Source of the DNA: Sutcliffiella horikoshii
GTDB lineage: Bacteria; Bacillota; Bacilli; Bacillales; Bacillaceae_I
DNA: 64,000 bases
Reading direction: 5' to 3'
NCBI RefSeq assembly: GCF_008180725.1
Contig: NZ_VTEV01000005.1
Span: 341,637-405,636, forward strand
The translations under genes were made by a program, and so were the position numbers. The stretch's first letter is position 1; the number at the start of each line of letters is the position of its first letter. Below are positions 46,459 to 55,531 of the stretch, in pieces. The notes below the pieces were generated by a model. That model was not told where the DNA came from. It worked only from the letters and a program-made list of their open reading frames with translations, and did no database searches.

Positions 46459-47304
46459 TTATTTTGAAATAATTGGGACCCACAATTCATGACGGGGTTT
46501 ATGGCCTGGTCCGTAATAACATTCCATACATGGTAAATTAGCAAGTTCATATCCTGATGTAGGTACCCACTCAGAATATAAACGTTTCCATGCCTCAACA
46601 ATATTGGGGAAAACAACCCATGTACTTGGCGGAATAATTAAAGTATGCATTTCTTCAGGTAATTCACCATCATACCTTACTCCCATAAAGTAATTAAACT
46701 CTTCATCCGTGATAGCTGCTTCATTTCCACATACACCTAAAATGCCCTCTAGTGAACATTTCGGATTTTCCCAAGACATATCTATTAATTTCTGCATAAA
46801 TCCTTCTTTTTTAGCTTGGCTCCATAAAGTCGGGATACTTTTAAAGGCTCTGTTTGTTTTTACTGGCTTACTTTTACCTACGATTCTTATTTCAAAGTCT
46901 AATTTTTCAATTCTATATTCCATTTCAGTGTCTCCCTTTATTGATAATTGAAAGGATATCTTAGGAAAGGCTTTTAATTGCATCCCTTTATGACGACATT
47001 CAGATGGTTTTATACCATGTGTTTTTTGAAAAGTACGGGAGAATGAATCAGCAGATTCGTAACCGTACTTATTCGCAATATCTAGAATTCGTATATTGCT
47101 TTTTTGCAATTCGAATGCAGCAAGCGTCAATCTTCTCCGTCTTATATATTCTGACAGTGATACTCCTGTTATAGATGCAAACATTCTAGAAAAGTGAAAC
47201 TCAGAACAGCAAGCAATCTTTGCTAATTGTTTGTAATCTATTTCCTGCTCCAAATTGTCCTCTATAAAATCTAGTACATTATTCATTCTATCTAGCCATT
47301 CCAT
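46459..47304 (-). CDS. AraC-family regulator with GyrI-like effector domain
   Basis: 281 residues. Two helix-turn-helix motifs lie at the N-terminus (QLAKIACCSEFHFSRMFASI near 29 and ILDIANKYGYESADSFSRTF near 78), ending in HGIKPSECR. The C-terminal half (about 120-281) is a GyrI-like ligand-binding domain with GVRYDGELPEEMHTLIIPP and a CMECYYGPGHKP tail. Such fusions respond to small hydrophobic or cationic compounds. The ATG at 47304 follows GGGGGG; an intergenic repeat with a promoter-like core lies about 130 bases upstream. Confidence 0.87.
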   Translation of the reverse strand: MEWLDRMNNVLDFIEDNLEQEIDYKQLAKIACCSEFHFSRMFASITGVSLSEYIRRRRLTLAAFELQKSNIRILDIANKYGYESADSFSRTFQKTHGIKPSECRHKGMQLKAFPKISFQLSIKGDTEMEYRIEKLDFEIRIVGKSKPVKTNRAFKSIPTLWSQAKKEGFMQKLIDMSWENPKCSLEGILGVCGNEAAITDEEFNYFMGVRYDGELPEEMHTLIIPPSTWVVFPNIVEAWKRLYSEWVPTSGYELANLPCMECYYGPGHKPRHELWVPIISK

Positions 47305-47429
47305 ATAATCCCCCCTTTCCATATCAATTCTAAAAGAAATGGAAAAGTTAAGTCCGATATTATTTGCCTAAAAAAGTAGGTTCTATAAAAACCGTTAATT
47401 TTCCAGGGATACCGTACAATTGCTTACTA

Positions 47430-47530
47430 CCAATTATTTCATATTCTAAAAATTCCTACAATAAGACATTCTACTTTCTGGTCAAAATAAAAACGAGCGC
47501 TGATCCTTGTTCAAGGATCGCGCCCGTTTT
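47430..47530. repeat. Intergenic repeat R1 (promoter-like core plus hairpin)
   Basis: Core 47430-47461 reads on the minus strand TTGTAGGAATTTTTAGAATA then TGAAATAATTGG. A hairpin built from GATCCTT / AAGGATC inside GAGCGC/GCGCCC arms lies at 47491-47530. It is the best-preserved of five related copies and sits upstream of the AraC gene. Confidence 0.6.
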
Positions 47531-47609
47531 ATTGCAAATGCCTTTTTAATAACCAATCATTTCACCCCTAGTTATAGAAAGCCTTCCTAGGATAAATTGC
47601 CTTATCGTT

Positions 47610-48020
47610 CTATTTATTAATAACAATTGATAATTTATAATTTACATATTGGCTTAATTCAGTCAAAAATTGATCTAACATTTCATTAGATGGAAATTTA
47701 CATTCGAGAAGATAACAACTTTCCCCACTCACTTTGTAATTGTTTATGACATATGAATCTTGACTTGTAAGGAAGGACAAATAGGCTTGATGATTAGTGT
47801 CTTTAAGGTAAATATGGAGTATAGCATGAACAGAATATCCCATTTTGATTTGATTAATTTTAATCGTATAACCTTCAATAATGCCACTATCCTCTAATTT
47901 AGCCACTCTTGCTGAGGTAGCTGGTCCAGTTAAATGGACTTTTTCTCCTAATTCTTTCATGGTAATGCGGCTGTTCATGGACAGTTCCTTTAAGATTTGC
48001 CTATCTGTGTTATCTAACAA
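47610..48020 (-). CDS. Lrp/AsnC-family transcriptional regulator
   Basis: 136 residues. Winged HTH at the N-terminus (LDNTDRQILKELSMNSRITM, ELGEKVHLTGPATSARVAKL), then the RAM ligand domain with YVINNYKVSGESCYLLECKF. Lrp-type proteins form octamers and respond to amino acids. The TTG start follows AAAGGAG. It is divergent from the metallo-hydrolase gene across 130 bases, the usual arrangement for a local regulator and its target. Confidence 0.88.
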   Translation of the reverse strand: MLDNTDRQILKELSMNSRITMKELGEKVHLTGPATSARVAKLEDSGIIEGYTIKINQIKMGYSVHAILHIYLKDTNHQAYLSFLTSQDSYVINNYKVSGESCYLLECKFPSNEMLDQFLTELSQYVNYKLSIVINK

Positions 48021-48150
48021 TGAGAGTTAACTCCTTTCATTAATAAAGTAATACACCCAAAAGACTTTATTTAATCTATGTATTGGTCATGGAGTCATCA
48101 TATAAAATATACATGGTTGGAAAGATTAATAAAAGAGGAGGAGTTTAACA

Positions 48151-48930
48151 ATGAATATACAACTAATTCGAAATGCAACTATAGTCGTAGAGTACGCAGG
48201 GAAAAAGTTCTTAATTGATCCAATGTTTGCGGAAAAAGGTACGATGCCTGCCTTTGGATCCGGAATAGGCTTACCTGATGCACCAAGACAAGATCAACAC
48301 AATCCCTTAGTAAGCTTGCCTGTTTCAATTGATACAATTATCCAAGATATTGATGCAGTCATCGTGACTCACCTGCATCCTGATCACTGGGATCAAGACG
48401 CTGTAAAGGCATTGCCTAAAGATGTTAAGCTATTTTCCCAAAATGAAGAAGATGCAACAGAGATACGCAATGCTGGTTTTCACCAAGTCGAGGTTTTACA
48501 TGAAGATACAACTTTTGGAGATATTCAATTAACTAAAACAAATGGCGAACACGGAAGGGGCGAAATGTTAAAAGCAACTGGTCTCGTATGTGGGGTTGTT
48601 TTTAAACACGCTTCTGAGAAAACATTATATGTTGCCGGAGATACGGTTTGGTATAGTGGAGTTAAGGAAGTTATTGACACTCATATGCCTGAAATTATGG
48701 TCGTAAATGCTGGAGATAACCAATTCCTAGTAGGCGGTTCTTTAGTAATGGGGAAAGCTGATGTTTATGAAGTGTATAAGGCTGCTCCAAATGCAAAGAT
48801 TATCTCCGTCCACATGGAAGCTGTGAATCATTGGACGTTATCAAGAGAAGAATTAAAGAGCTTTGCTGACGAAAAAGGGATCTCTGCAAATGTTTTAGTG
48901 CCTGATAACGGGGAAGCTTACGAGTTTTAA
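48151..48930 (+). CDS. MBL-fold metal-dependent hydrolase (UlaG-like)
   Basis: 259 residues. The metal site reads VIVTHLHPDHWDQDA near residue 70 (HxHxDH), with a further His in NGEHGRGE near 131, Asp in YVAGDTVWYSG near 170, and HMEAVNHW near 225. The family acts on lactones, phosphoesters or other small molecules. GAGGAGG lies eight bases before the ATG. Expression is probably set by the divergent Lrp-like regulator. The 3' end overlaps a convergent gene by 36 bases. Confidence 0.87.
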   Translation: MNIQLIRNATIVVEYAGKKFLIDPMFAEKGTMPAFGSGIGLPDAPRQDQHNPLVSLPVSIDTIIQDIDAVIVTHLHPDHWDQDAVKALPKDVKLFSQNEEDATEIRNAGFHQVEVLHEDTTFGDIQLTKTNGEHGRGEMLKATGLVCGVVFKHASEKTLYVAGDTVWYSGVKEVIDTHMPEIMVVNAGDNQFLVGGSLVMGKADVYEVYKAAPNAKIISVHMEAVNHWTLSREELKSFADEKGISANVLVPDNGEAYEF

Positions 48931-49218
48931 ATCATAAGTAGAGTTTTTAGTTAATAAGTGAGCATCTAGTATCTCTAATTCATATGCGTCCATTGTGGTT
49001 AAATCACTTATATATTTCTTCTTATCACTCCAAATTTCTAAGAAGAATTCTTCACATTCCACCAACTCACAATAAAACAGATTAAACTTTTCGTTTAATA
49101 TTTCAGCCAAATATTGTATCTCAATTTCCAATTGAATAATATCCGTTTTTTTACTTATGTTAGTTATTGTTCCATCATGAAAAATTTTAAAAATATCTAC
49201 TTGATTATCCTTTTTCAG
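48895..49218 (-). CDS. Hypothetical protein with a non-standard (CTG) start
   Basis: About 107 residues, unrecognised. The conserved-looking N-terminus KKDNQVDIFKIFHDGTI starts right after a CTG (49218) that follows GGGTGATG; no ATG, GTG or TTG exists in frame until a TTG at 49131. It is an acidic alpha/beta protein (FYCELVECEEFFLEIW). Either CTG serves as start or an original ATG was lost. It is convergent with, and overlaps, the metallo-hydrolase gene. Repeat R2 lies directly upstream. Confidence 0.5.
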   Translation of the reverse strand: MKKDNQVDIFKIFHDGTITNISKKTDIIQLEIEIQYLAEILNEKFNLFYCELVECEEFFLEIWSDKKKYISDLTTMDAYELEILDAHLLTKNSTYDLKLVSFPVIRH

Positions 49219-49278
49219 AATTCATCACCCACTTAACGCTTTTACCTTCTTCAACTATTCTGCCCCGATTGCTTAATT

Positions 49279-49369
49279 CCAATTATTTTATAAGCTAATA
49301 ATTCCTATAATATAAATTCTCTTCGGACACGACATAAATGGCGCTGGTCCTTGTTCCTGGTTGACGCCC
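49279..49369. repeat. Intergenic repeat R2
   Basis: Core 49279-49310 reads on the minus strand TTATAGGAATTATTAGCTTA then TAAAATAATTGG. The hairpin part GGCGCTGGTCCTTG ... GACGCC is decayed. Upstream of the gene at 49218. Confidence 0.55.
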
Positions 49370-49528
49370 GATTGTTTACTTTATTTTTCTGTTGAAGAGT
49401 ATATTTGTACAGTAATTTTGTCTTACCCATACATTTTTTGAATTATCCCTTTACTTATAGTAAAGTTTATGTATATTGTTTAAGCAATTGATAAACAATT
49501 GATGGAGGTATATGAAAGAGGTGAACAT

Positions 49529-50488
49529 ATGACATACCTTATATTGTTTGTAGGATTTGCTCTTCTAATTAAGGGGGCTGACTATTTTGTGGAAGGATCC
49601 TCGAAAATAGCACAAACTTTGAGGGTTTCACCAATGTTGATTGGATTGACAATCGTAGCTTTTGGTACGAGCGCTCCTGAGGCATCGGTTAGCTTTATTG
49701 CTGCCTTCGAAGGAAACAGTGATGTCGCTATTGGAAATGTCGTTGGAAGCAATATCTTTAATGTAACTTTCATTTTAGGAGTTACTGCACTTGTATTCCC
49801 ATTGGCTGTACAGAACGATACTATAAGGAAGGAAATCCCTTTTGCTTTATTGGGAGCTGTTTCGTTGCTAATACTTATTAGCGATGTCCAACTTCAATAC
49901 TCAGAATTCAATCTAATCACTAGAACTGAGGGTATACTTTTACTACTTTTCTTTGCTGTTTTTCTTTACTATGTATTTGAGATGGCGAGGAACAGTCGTG
50001 ATATGATAGAGAACGAGAATCCTACTAATGTGGTGGAGACATCATGGATGAAAAATATTGTATTTACAATCGGCGGCCTTGCTGGAATTGTATTTGGAGG
50101 TTATCTTGTAGTTGAAAATAGCATCCAGATTGCTCTTTCACTTGGGATGAGTGAAACTCTTGTTGGTTTAACCATAGTGGCAGTAGGAACATCGCTTCCT
50201 GAATTGGTCACTTCTGTAACCGCAGCCTTGAAGAAACAAACAGAGATTGCTCTAGGTAATATTGTTGGTAGTAATATTTTTAATATCTTTTTCATCTTAG
50301 GAGCTTCAGCAAGTATTCACCCATTAGCTGTAGATCCAAAAATATTTTTAGATATGTGGTTAATGATTTTCGTGACACTATTATTATTGATCATATCAAG
50401 AACACATCACAAAATTTCGAGGATAGAAGGCACCATATTGGCGATTATCTACATCGTTTACCTAGCTTTTATTATTTTCCGAAATTAG
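49529..50488 (+). CDS. Calcium/sodium antiporter (CaCA family, YrbG-like)
   Basis: 319-residue membrane protein with about ten helices. The two signature alpha-repeats are intact: GLTIVAFGTSAPEASVSF with GNVVGSNIFNV near residue 40-90, and GLTIVAVGTSLPELVTSV with GNIVGSNIFNI near 210-260. The internal duplication places them in opposite membrane orientation. It should exchange Ca2+ (or other cations) for Na+ or H+. AAAGAGGTG before the ATG at 49529 sets the start over an in-frame ATG ten codons earlier. It is followed by a terminator. Confidence 0.92.
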   Translation: MTYLILFVGFALLIKGADYFVEGSSKIAQTLRVSPMLIGLTIVAFGTSAPEASVSFIAAFEGNSDVAIGNVVGSNIFNVTFILGVTALVFPLAVQNDTIRKEIPFALLGAVSLLILISDVQLQYSEFNLITRTEGILLLLFFAVFLYYVFEMARNSRDMIENENPTNVVETSWMKNIVFTIGGLAGIVFGGYLVVENSIQIALSLGMSETLVGLTIVAVGTSLPELVTSVTAALKKQTEIALGNIVGSNIFNIFFILGASASIHPLAVDPKIFLDMWLMIFVTLLLLIISRTHHKISRIEGTILAIIYIVYLAFIIFRN

Positions 50489-50600
50489 CAAAATGGAAGT
50501 AAGATCAGATTATTCGAAGAAAGCATAGTACCATTCACCCTAATGGCTAGTATCAGTCTTCTTAACTGAAATAGAAGATTATGGCCATTCTTAAGAATTA

Positions 50601-50630
50601 AAACCACCAGTGTAACTGGTGGTTTGTTCT
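50601..50630. terminator. Terminator downstream of the antiporter gene
   Basis: Stem AAACCACCAGT / ACTGGTGGTTT with a 3-base loop, then TTGTTCT; about 110 bases after the stop. Confidence 0.75.
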
Positions 50631-50777
50631 GCGGATTTAAGCCTTTCTTACAGGCCTTAGCCTCCTATGGGATTGCCTTGATAATTGTAATTGAATTGCC
50701 CTTGAATTCAAGTTATCTAATGGGAAATTATTTCATTTTTTGCTAATTTTACGGTTCTCCATTTTACTAAGTGAGTT

Positions 50778-50942
50778 TCAGTTTTTGGAACAACAAATTA
50801 ATGAAGGTAATTGTTGAGAAATGTCATCAACAGTGTGTTTATATAAAACTAAATCCCCTTCAAAGAGTAGCTGGACCAACTTTTCATTGTCATATTTATC
50901 AACAATAAAACTTGTCGTATTCCTTTTTAAAAAAGAAGCCAT
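50778..50942 (-). CDS. Small hypothetical protein
   Basis: 54 residues, unrecognised. GGGAGGG lies directly before the ATG at 50942. The protein is soluble with an acidic middle (VDKYDNEKLVQLLFEGDLVL) and ends in CCSKN. The ribosome site and length support a real gene, but there is no family support. Repeat R3 lies immediately upstream and may supply its promoter. Confidence 0.45.
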   Translation of the reverse strand: MASFLKRNTTSFIVDKYDNEKLVQLLFEGDLVLYKHTVDDISQQLPSLICCSKN

Positions 50943-50958
50943 ATTCCCTCCCATAATT

Positions 50959-51049
50959 CCAATTATTTCACAATTCAAAAATTCCTACAATTTGTTAATC
51001 TTCATCCGGTGCAACTAATAATGAGCGCTAATCCATTACATAGCGCCCT
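50959..51049. repeat. Intergenic repeat R3
   Basis: Core 50959-50990 reads on the minus strand TTGTAGGAATTTTTGAATTG then TGAAATAATTGG. The hairpin part GAGCGCTAATCC ... GCGCCC follows at 51023-51049. Confidence 0.58.
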
Positions 51050-51123
51050 TATATTCAATAAATTAAGCTATATGACTTCCTTTACTTTTTAATAAGTTTT
51101 AAATAAACGATACACTTTTTATT

Positions 51124-52137
51124 TTACCTTTTAGTCAATTGATTTCTATCCTCAACTTGTGGAGGTTCTTCCATCCACCCATTTTTTAACATTATTAATC
51201 CACCTTGTTTTGCGAAACTATAAATATCCTTTGAAAGGAGTGCCATTTTTGCAGGTAAATCTGTACGTAAACTAAAAGCACCGCCCAGTGCATTGCTGCC
51301 TAGTCCAAATGTGGTTAAAAGGTTGGTATTATACAACATCAATTTATCAGAGAATGGAGAGATAGTAGAATTGGTAGCTTTCCCTGCATGAGTAGCTGGT
51401 GGTTCAATGTAATCCTGCCGTAAAAATTCACCTAGTGATGTTTCTATTTTCATTGATAGTTTCATTCCGTTTACAAAATGGTTACGTACCTGTTGGTCTT
51501 GTGCAACTTGTGCAAAACCAATCATTAATTGCATCCCCGTAAGGTTTGTCTCAATAGCATGATGTATTAGAGAAATTTCAAGTGTGTTTAAAGATCTTTC
51601 ATTGCTGAGCCAATTTAATCCTGTCATATACTTTTTATCTTGTACAAATTTCACTTCTTTTGGCATTGATACATAGGGAGGACGAGAAAGAATCCCAGCT
51701 TCTAAAAGAATCTGTGTAATTTGATCATACGCCTCTTGTCCTTCTTCTGTTAAACTTCTAAAAAACTGTCTTATATCTTGACGGTAAGACATCGTTGAAT
51801 AAAGTGCATATAAATTAGTTCCTATTTTAGCCATTAAATGCAAATACATTGCATCATACATATAGTCGAATAATTTGGGTGCTTCTTTATTTAAGTCTTT
51901 TTCAGTAAAACCCATTGGAATAACTGCGCCTTCCTGTTGAAAGATATTGCTCACAAACGCTACACTTTCTATAGCACGTTCATAATAATAACGTAGAATT
52001 TTCCTTGTTTCTTCATGTTCAGCGTGTTTAAGAAAATATTCAAGAAATCTCATAATCATTGTTTTGTCTTGATACGTCATCCACAAGTTCGCTAATTCTG
52101 TGGATGTAATTGGTACTCGGTTAGATGAACTCCCCAT
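51124..52137 (-). CDS. DUF3231 protein (ferritin-like duplicated helical bundle)
   Basis: 337 residues built of two related four-helix units (about 10-160 and 175-325), the DUF3231 pattern common in spore-forming Bacillus. Landmarks include ELANLWMTYQDKTMIMRFLE at the start, a MSYRQDIRQFF segment, and HHAIETNLTGMQLMIGFAQV in the second unit. A GLGSNALGGAFSLRTD segment late in the second half is typical. Possible spore or stress role, unproven. AATAGGAGG precedes the ATG. Repeat R5 lies about 80 bases upstream. Confidence 0.85.
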   Translation of the reverse strand: MGSSSNRVPITSTELANLWMTYQDKTMIMRFLEYFLKHAEHEETRKILRYYYERAIESVAFVSNIFQQEGAVIPMGFTEKDLNKEAPKLFDYMYDAMYLHLMAKIGTNLYALYSTMSYRQDIRQFFRSLTEEGQEAYDQITQILLEAGILSRPPYVSMPKEVKFVQDKKYMTGLNWLSNERSLNTLEISLIHHAIETNLTGMQLMIGFAQVAQDQQVRNHFVNGMKLSMKIETSLGEFLRQDYIEPPATHAGKATNSTISPFSDKLMLYNTNLLTTFGLGSNALGGAFSLRTDLPAKMALLSKDIYSFAKQGGLIMLKNGWMEEPPQVEDRNQLTKR

Positions 52138-52218
52138 TTAAAAGCCTCCTATTGCAATAAGTCTTCTATAATTTTTCCTATTTTAGATATTTTATTAAAC
52201 AATCTGGCCCTAAATACA

Positions 52219-52262
52219 AAAAGAGCACCAATTCTTCTTCAAGAATGGCGCCCCGATTGCAT
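52219..52262. repeat. Intergenic repeat R5 (decayed hairpin half)
   Basis: GAGCACCAATTCTTCTTCAA then GAATGGCGCCCCGATTGC: matches the hairpin half of R1-R4, with a different central stem. A faint TTTTTCCTATTTT core lies closer to the DUF3231 gene. Confidence 0.45.
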
Positions 52263-52273
52263 CTATAAAGTCG

Positions 52274-52783
52274 TTAAATAGCCCATATATAATTTACAAA
52301 TCTCAATTTTTCTCCATTCATTACAAATTCTTCGGCACTTTCTTCTATCTTCTTAAAGCCATTTTTCTCCAAGACTTTTTGTGAAGCAATGTTATTATTT
52401 GTGGTTTTAGCAAAAATTTTTTAAAAACCATCCGTACTTAATTTATCCATTAAGGTATGTAAAGCTCTATATGCTATCCCATGCCCAGTATGTTTTTCAC
52501 CCACTCTATAGCCTATGTGACCTGAGTTTTGGGGTTTGTCTATGTCTACAAAGTTGATCCTCCCTAAGATTTCACCATTCGTTTTTCTTATCAAGTAAAA
52601 GTAAGATAATCCTTGACTCTGTAAATTTAATAACTGATGGTGGCGTGTAATGAAGTTGTCAAAGTAATAGTAGTCATCCCCCCTACTTGGTACCATCTTT
52701 TCAAAATATGCTCTATTTTCTTTTTCAAAGTCAATCACTGCTTCTGCATCTTCATGTCTTAATTTTTCAACTGTAATGTCCAT
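52274..52783 (-). pseudogene. GNAT N-acetyltransferase gene with an internal stop codon
   Basis: The ATG at 52783 starts a GNAT: MDITVEKLRHEDAEAVIDFE, GHIGYRVGEKHTGHGIAYRA (acetyl-CoA loop). A TAA at 52423-52421 follows LSTDGF. The same frame then continues with KIFAKTTNNNIASQKVLEKN and GFKKIEESAEEF to a natural stop at 52274, for 169 residues in all. One substitution (AAA to TAA) explains the break. The missing part includes the last strand pair of the fold. Confidence 0.85.
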
Positions 52784-52868
52784 TTAATCCTCCCACTAAC
52801 CTTATTAGAAAGTTGCAATATTTACCTTATCCTTGTTAAACAAAAGCTCCTAGATTGTGGTATATATT

Positions 52869-53615
52869 TTAATTATTATTTGTTTTTTTTGACTGAATAA
52901 TAATAAAAGATGGACTTCTTGATTCGTTTATTAAATCTGGCATTTTCTTTATCCCTTCCAAAGTTGCTTGTGGTTCAATTATTTTATCAATCGAAAGCCC
53001 GTGTTCAATCAAAGTATTTATTAATGTGGCAACAGTTCTATGATAAATAACCACTCTATCTTCAACAAACCAGTTGTGTACTCTAATTCCTTCTTCTTGA
53101 TAATTATCTAATGCCCAGTGTGATTTATTATTATCAGTTTTTATCCAATGGTTGCTTCCCTTGCGAGCTGTTGCTATTGGATGCTCGGTTGAAAAGATAA
53201 ATTTCCCATTGCTTTTTAACAGTTTATTAATCTTTTGAATCATTGCCGAATAATCTTCAATGTAATGTATAGAGAGGGAGCTTATAATAAGATCGAATCG
53301 TTGATTAGTTAGTACCATATCTTCCATAGGTAGACACATAAAGTTTAAGTTATCATCCTGATATAACTTTTTAGCACGTTCAATCATATTTTTGGAAATG
53401 TCTACACCTATTACGTTTTTTGCACCATTTTCAATACAAAACTTTGAAAAATGACCGTCACCACACCCTAGGTCTAATACAGATTTTCCTTCTAAACAGG
53501 GGATTAATGATTTAATTGCTGGCTGTTCTATAAAGACATTGGCATTTATTCCACTTTCTCGCAAGGCTGTATAGTTTTTGAAGAAATTTGGATTGTCGTA
53601 AATATTTTGTTTCAC
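52869..53615 (-). CDS. Class I SAM-dependent methyltransferase
   Basis: 248 residues. The SAM-binding loop is SVLDLGCGDGHFSKFC near residue 44, with GVDISKNMIERAKK (motif II) and LIISSLSIHYIEDYSAMIQ (post-motif). The C-terminal part (WFVEDRVVIYHRTVATLINT) matches small-molecule methyltransferases common in Bacillus. The GTG start follows AGAGGAG. Substrate unknown; single gene between a broken GNAT and a DinB protein. Confidence 0.87.
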   Translation of the reverse strand: MKQNIYDNPNFFKNYTALRESGINANVFIEQPAIKSLIPCLEGKSVLDLGCGDGHFSKFCIENGAKNVIGVDISKNMIERAKKLYQDDNLNFMCLPMEDMVLTNQRFDLIISSLSIHYIEDYSAMIQKINKLLKSNGKFIFSTEHPIATARKGSNHWIKTDNNKSHWALDNYQEEGIRVHNWFVEDRVVIYHRTVATLINTLIEHGLSIDKIIEPQATLEGIKKMPDLINESRSPSFIIIQSKKTNNN

Positions 53616-53822
53616 TTAATTCACTCCTCTAATTAGTCTTCTAAGTTTAAGATGAGATGCGTTTCCACGTTAACATACTATCAATACACTTCTATAATTC
53701 TACATAAATAATTTTGTAATACTTTTATTACAGTAATAGACTTCAGAAAGTACCTCGAATTCAAGACTTCCACAATCCTACCCTTTTCTTGAAAAGAGGG
53801 CGGCTGCTTCTTCAATGTGAAA

Positions 53823-53874
53823 CGGGGACTGTCCCCCGACACACTAACGCTTTGTGTGCCGGGGATCAGACCCC
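53823..53874. repeat. Large GGGACTGTCCC-type palindrome (REP-like)
   Basis: GGGGACTGTCCCC at the left, an inner stem CCGACACAC / GTGTGCCGG, and GGGGATCAGACCCC at the right. It lies just past the 3' end of the DinB gene. Confidence 0.65.
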
Positions 53875-53883
53875 AAAATCCAC

Positions 53884-54393
53884 TTATAAGTACTTATCCC
53901 TAATCACTTTCAAATGGTGTAACTCGTGTCCGGCAATGCCATATGCAATGATGCCTACCGAAACTGGGCTGTTCATTACAGTTCCACTGCGAACCCAAGC
54001 TGCATCATCAATGGTTGTAATAAGGCTTAGCGTGTTAGAGCGCACCGCGTCTATATCTGCTGGTAACTTCTCCCAGGATAATTTGTTGAAGTTTGCCATA
54101 GAGACGTATTGATGCTGTTCCATTGCTGGGAGTGGTTCACTTTCATTTCGTGCAATGGCAAGCATGCGATACGACATCACACGTTCCGAGTCGGTCATAT
54201 GCCCAATCACTTCTTTTAAAGTCCATTTCCCTGGTGCGTACGCCTTCCTTGCTGACTCCTCTGATAAGCTACTTAAGAGTGTAATGGTCTTTGTCCGTTG
54301 GTTACTAAGTATTTCTTCAATTTCTCCATCTTGCACAAGACGAACATACCTATCATGCTCTGGATTATCAATACATAATGGTCGTGGACGCAC
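53884..54393 (-). CDS. DinB-family protein
   Basis: 169 residues, a DinB/YfiT-type four-helix bundle that binds metal. The metal-site landmarks are GKWTLKEVIGHMTDSERVMS (His near residue 65) and AGHELHHLKVI near the C-terminus (paired His). The N-terminal part includes QDGEIEEILSNQRTKTITLL. Members act as thiol-dependent transferases or remain uncharacterised. GAGGAGG lies six bases before GTG 54393, preferred over the ATG at 54408 that overlaps the ribosome site. Confidence 0.86.
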   Translation of the reverse strand: MRPRPLCIDNPEHDRYVRLVQDGEIEEILSNQRTKTITLLSSLSEESARKAYAPGKWTLKEVIGHMTDSERVMSYRMLAIARNESEPLPAMEQHQYVSMANFNKLSWEKLPADIDAVRSNTLSLITTIDDAAWVRSGTVMNSPVSVGIIAYGIAGHELHHLKVIRDKYL

Positions 54394-54633
54394 AAGAATC
54401 CTCCTCATCGGAATTAGTTAATTTTGCTTCTAGTCTACTATTCGACTGGCTAGGGGATATTTCCTTTACTTATGATCTTTACCGCTAAATAATTAATTTA
54501 TTATCTCTGTACAACTTATTTATACAGCTAACTTTATCTAACACTAAGACTATTTCTATCTAAATTGCTCCTATTATACCTATCCTCTTCATATAACCAT
54601 CTCCCTAAACACCTCCCACTAGTCTAAATTATT

Positions 54634-54963
54634 CTAATGTGTTTTTTTCAAATCCTCTATTGTTTGCTTCATAACTGTTGATTCAAAGATGGTTGAACCA
54701 GACACTAAAATATCAATCTTATTTTGCTCTGGAAAATCCCTAAAATACTCAGTGAGCATTATTAATATATTTTCAATGTACTCATTAAATTTCTTAATGA
54801 CAAATAGGGACGATTCTCTGCTTCTGCAGCAGAGAATCGTCCCTATTTCGTATGGATATTGACCTCGACTTCTTATAAAAACTTTTTTTACAAACCCCAA
54901 ACTCATTGTTGGAGAATATAATTTCATTGTCATACGGTAATTATTTAATGGAAAGAGTAACAT
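54634..54963 (-). pseudogene. Gene remnant interrupted by a palindromic repeat
   Basis: The reading frame is open for 109 residues but its middle is the perfect inverted repeat at 54802-54848. The C-terminal piece (NEYIENILIMLTEYFRDFPE, then NKIDILVSGSTIFESTVMKQ) looks like a genuine protein end; the N-terminal piece (MSLGFVKKVFIRSRGQYPYE) is short. I read this as a former gene damaged by insertion of the repeat. No ribosome site was found. Confidence 0.4.
54802..54848. repeat. Perfect 21-bp inverted repeat (REP/REPIN-like)
   Basis: Arms begin AAATAGGGACGATTCTCTG and close with CAGAGAATCGTCCCTATTT, with a 5-base loop. It shares the GGGAC core with the other intergenic palindromes. It could also act as a hairpin terminator. 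Confidence 0.75.
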
Positions 54964-55531
54964 TCACCTTGTTATCATTAGAATCATTTGCAAATCCCCT
55001 TAAAACTACCAGACGATAGCCTTCATTTAGCTTAATAGTAGTACTTGATTTATTATTAAAGCTAATATTAGATGGCTTGGAGCTGCCAGGGGAATAGACT
55101 TGAATGTATAACTTATCATGATCTTCGACAAAAAGTTGATACATCCCCTCTTTAAAACTTCGGCCAAAAGTGTAATATCCAATATTATTAATAATGGTTG
55201 TTTCATTTTCACCTTGTTCTAAAAATAAATTTTCAGAGGGTGTCATTTTTAGGCTTCCTTTACCTTTCACAGTAATCATGGACTTATTATTAATAGCTTT
55301 ATTTAAAAGTTTTTCTTGTTCTGGTATTGCTATTCCATCTATAGAAACACTACCTTTTATTGCTACAAGGTCATAAGTTCCAGTTGGTATATCAACCCCA
55401 CCTACATAAGTACCTGCATTAATTACTCCATTGAATTCTTTATTAGAAACATAATTTAGAAGCTTAGTAGAACCTAAAAGTATAACTAAAAAAATCATAA
55501 AAATTACAATTACTATTTTTCTAGTTTTCAT
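54941..55531 (-). CDS. Membrane-anchored extracellular beta-rich protein
   Basis: About 196 residues. One N-terminal membrane helix (IVIVIFMIFLVILLGSTKLL) is followed by an outside domain with two related units: INAGTYVGGVDIPTGTYDLV near 35 and GYYTFGRSFKEGMYQLFVED near 120. This AGxYxxGxDIPxGxYxL motif is found in many Gram-positive surface proteins of unknown role. It overlaps the ATPase gene by 11 bases and is the last gene of the DUF2712/ABC cluster. It may be an immunity or chaperone component. Confidence 0.72.
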   Translation of the reverse strand: MKTRKIVIVIFMIFLVILLGSTKLLNYVSNKEFNGVINAGTYVGGVDIPTGTYDLVAIKGSVSIDGIAIPEQEKLLNKAINNKSMITVKGKGSLKMTPSENLFLEQGENETTIINNIGYYTFGRSFKEGMYQLFVEDHDKLYIQVYSPGSSKPSNISFNNKSSTTIKLNEGYRLVVLRGFANDSNDNKVNVTLSIK

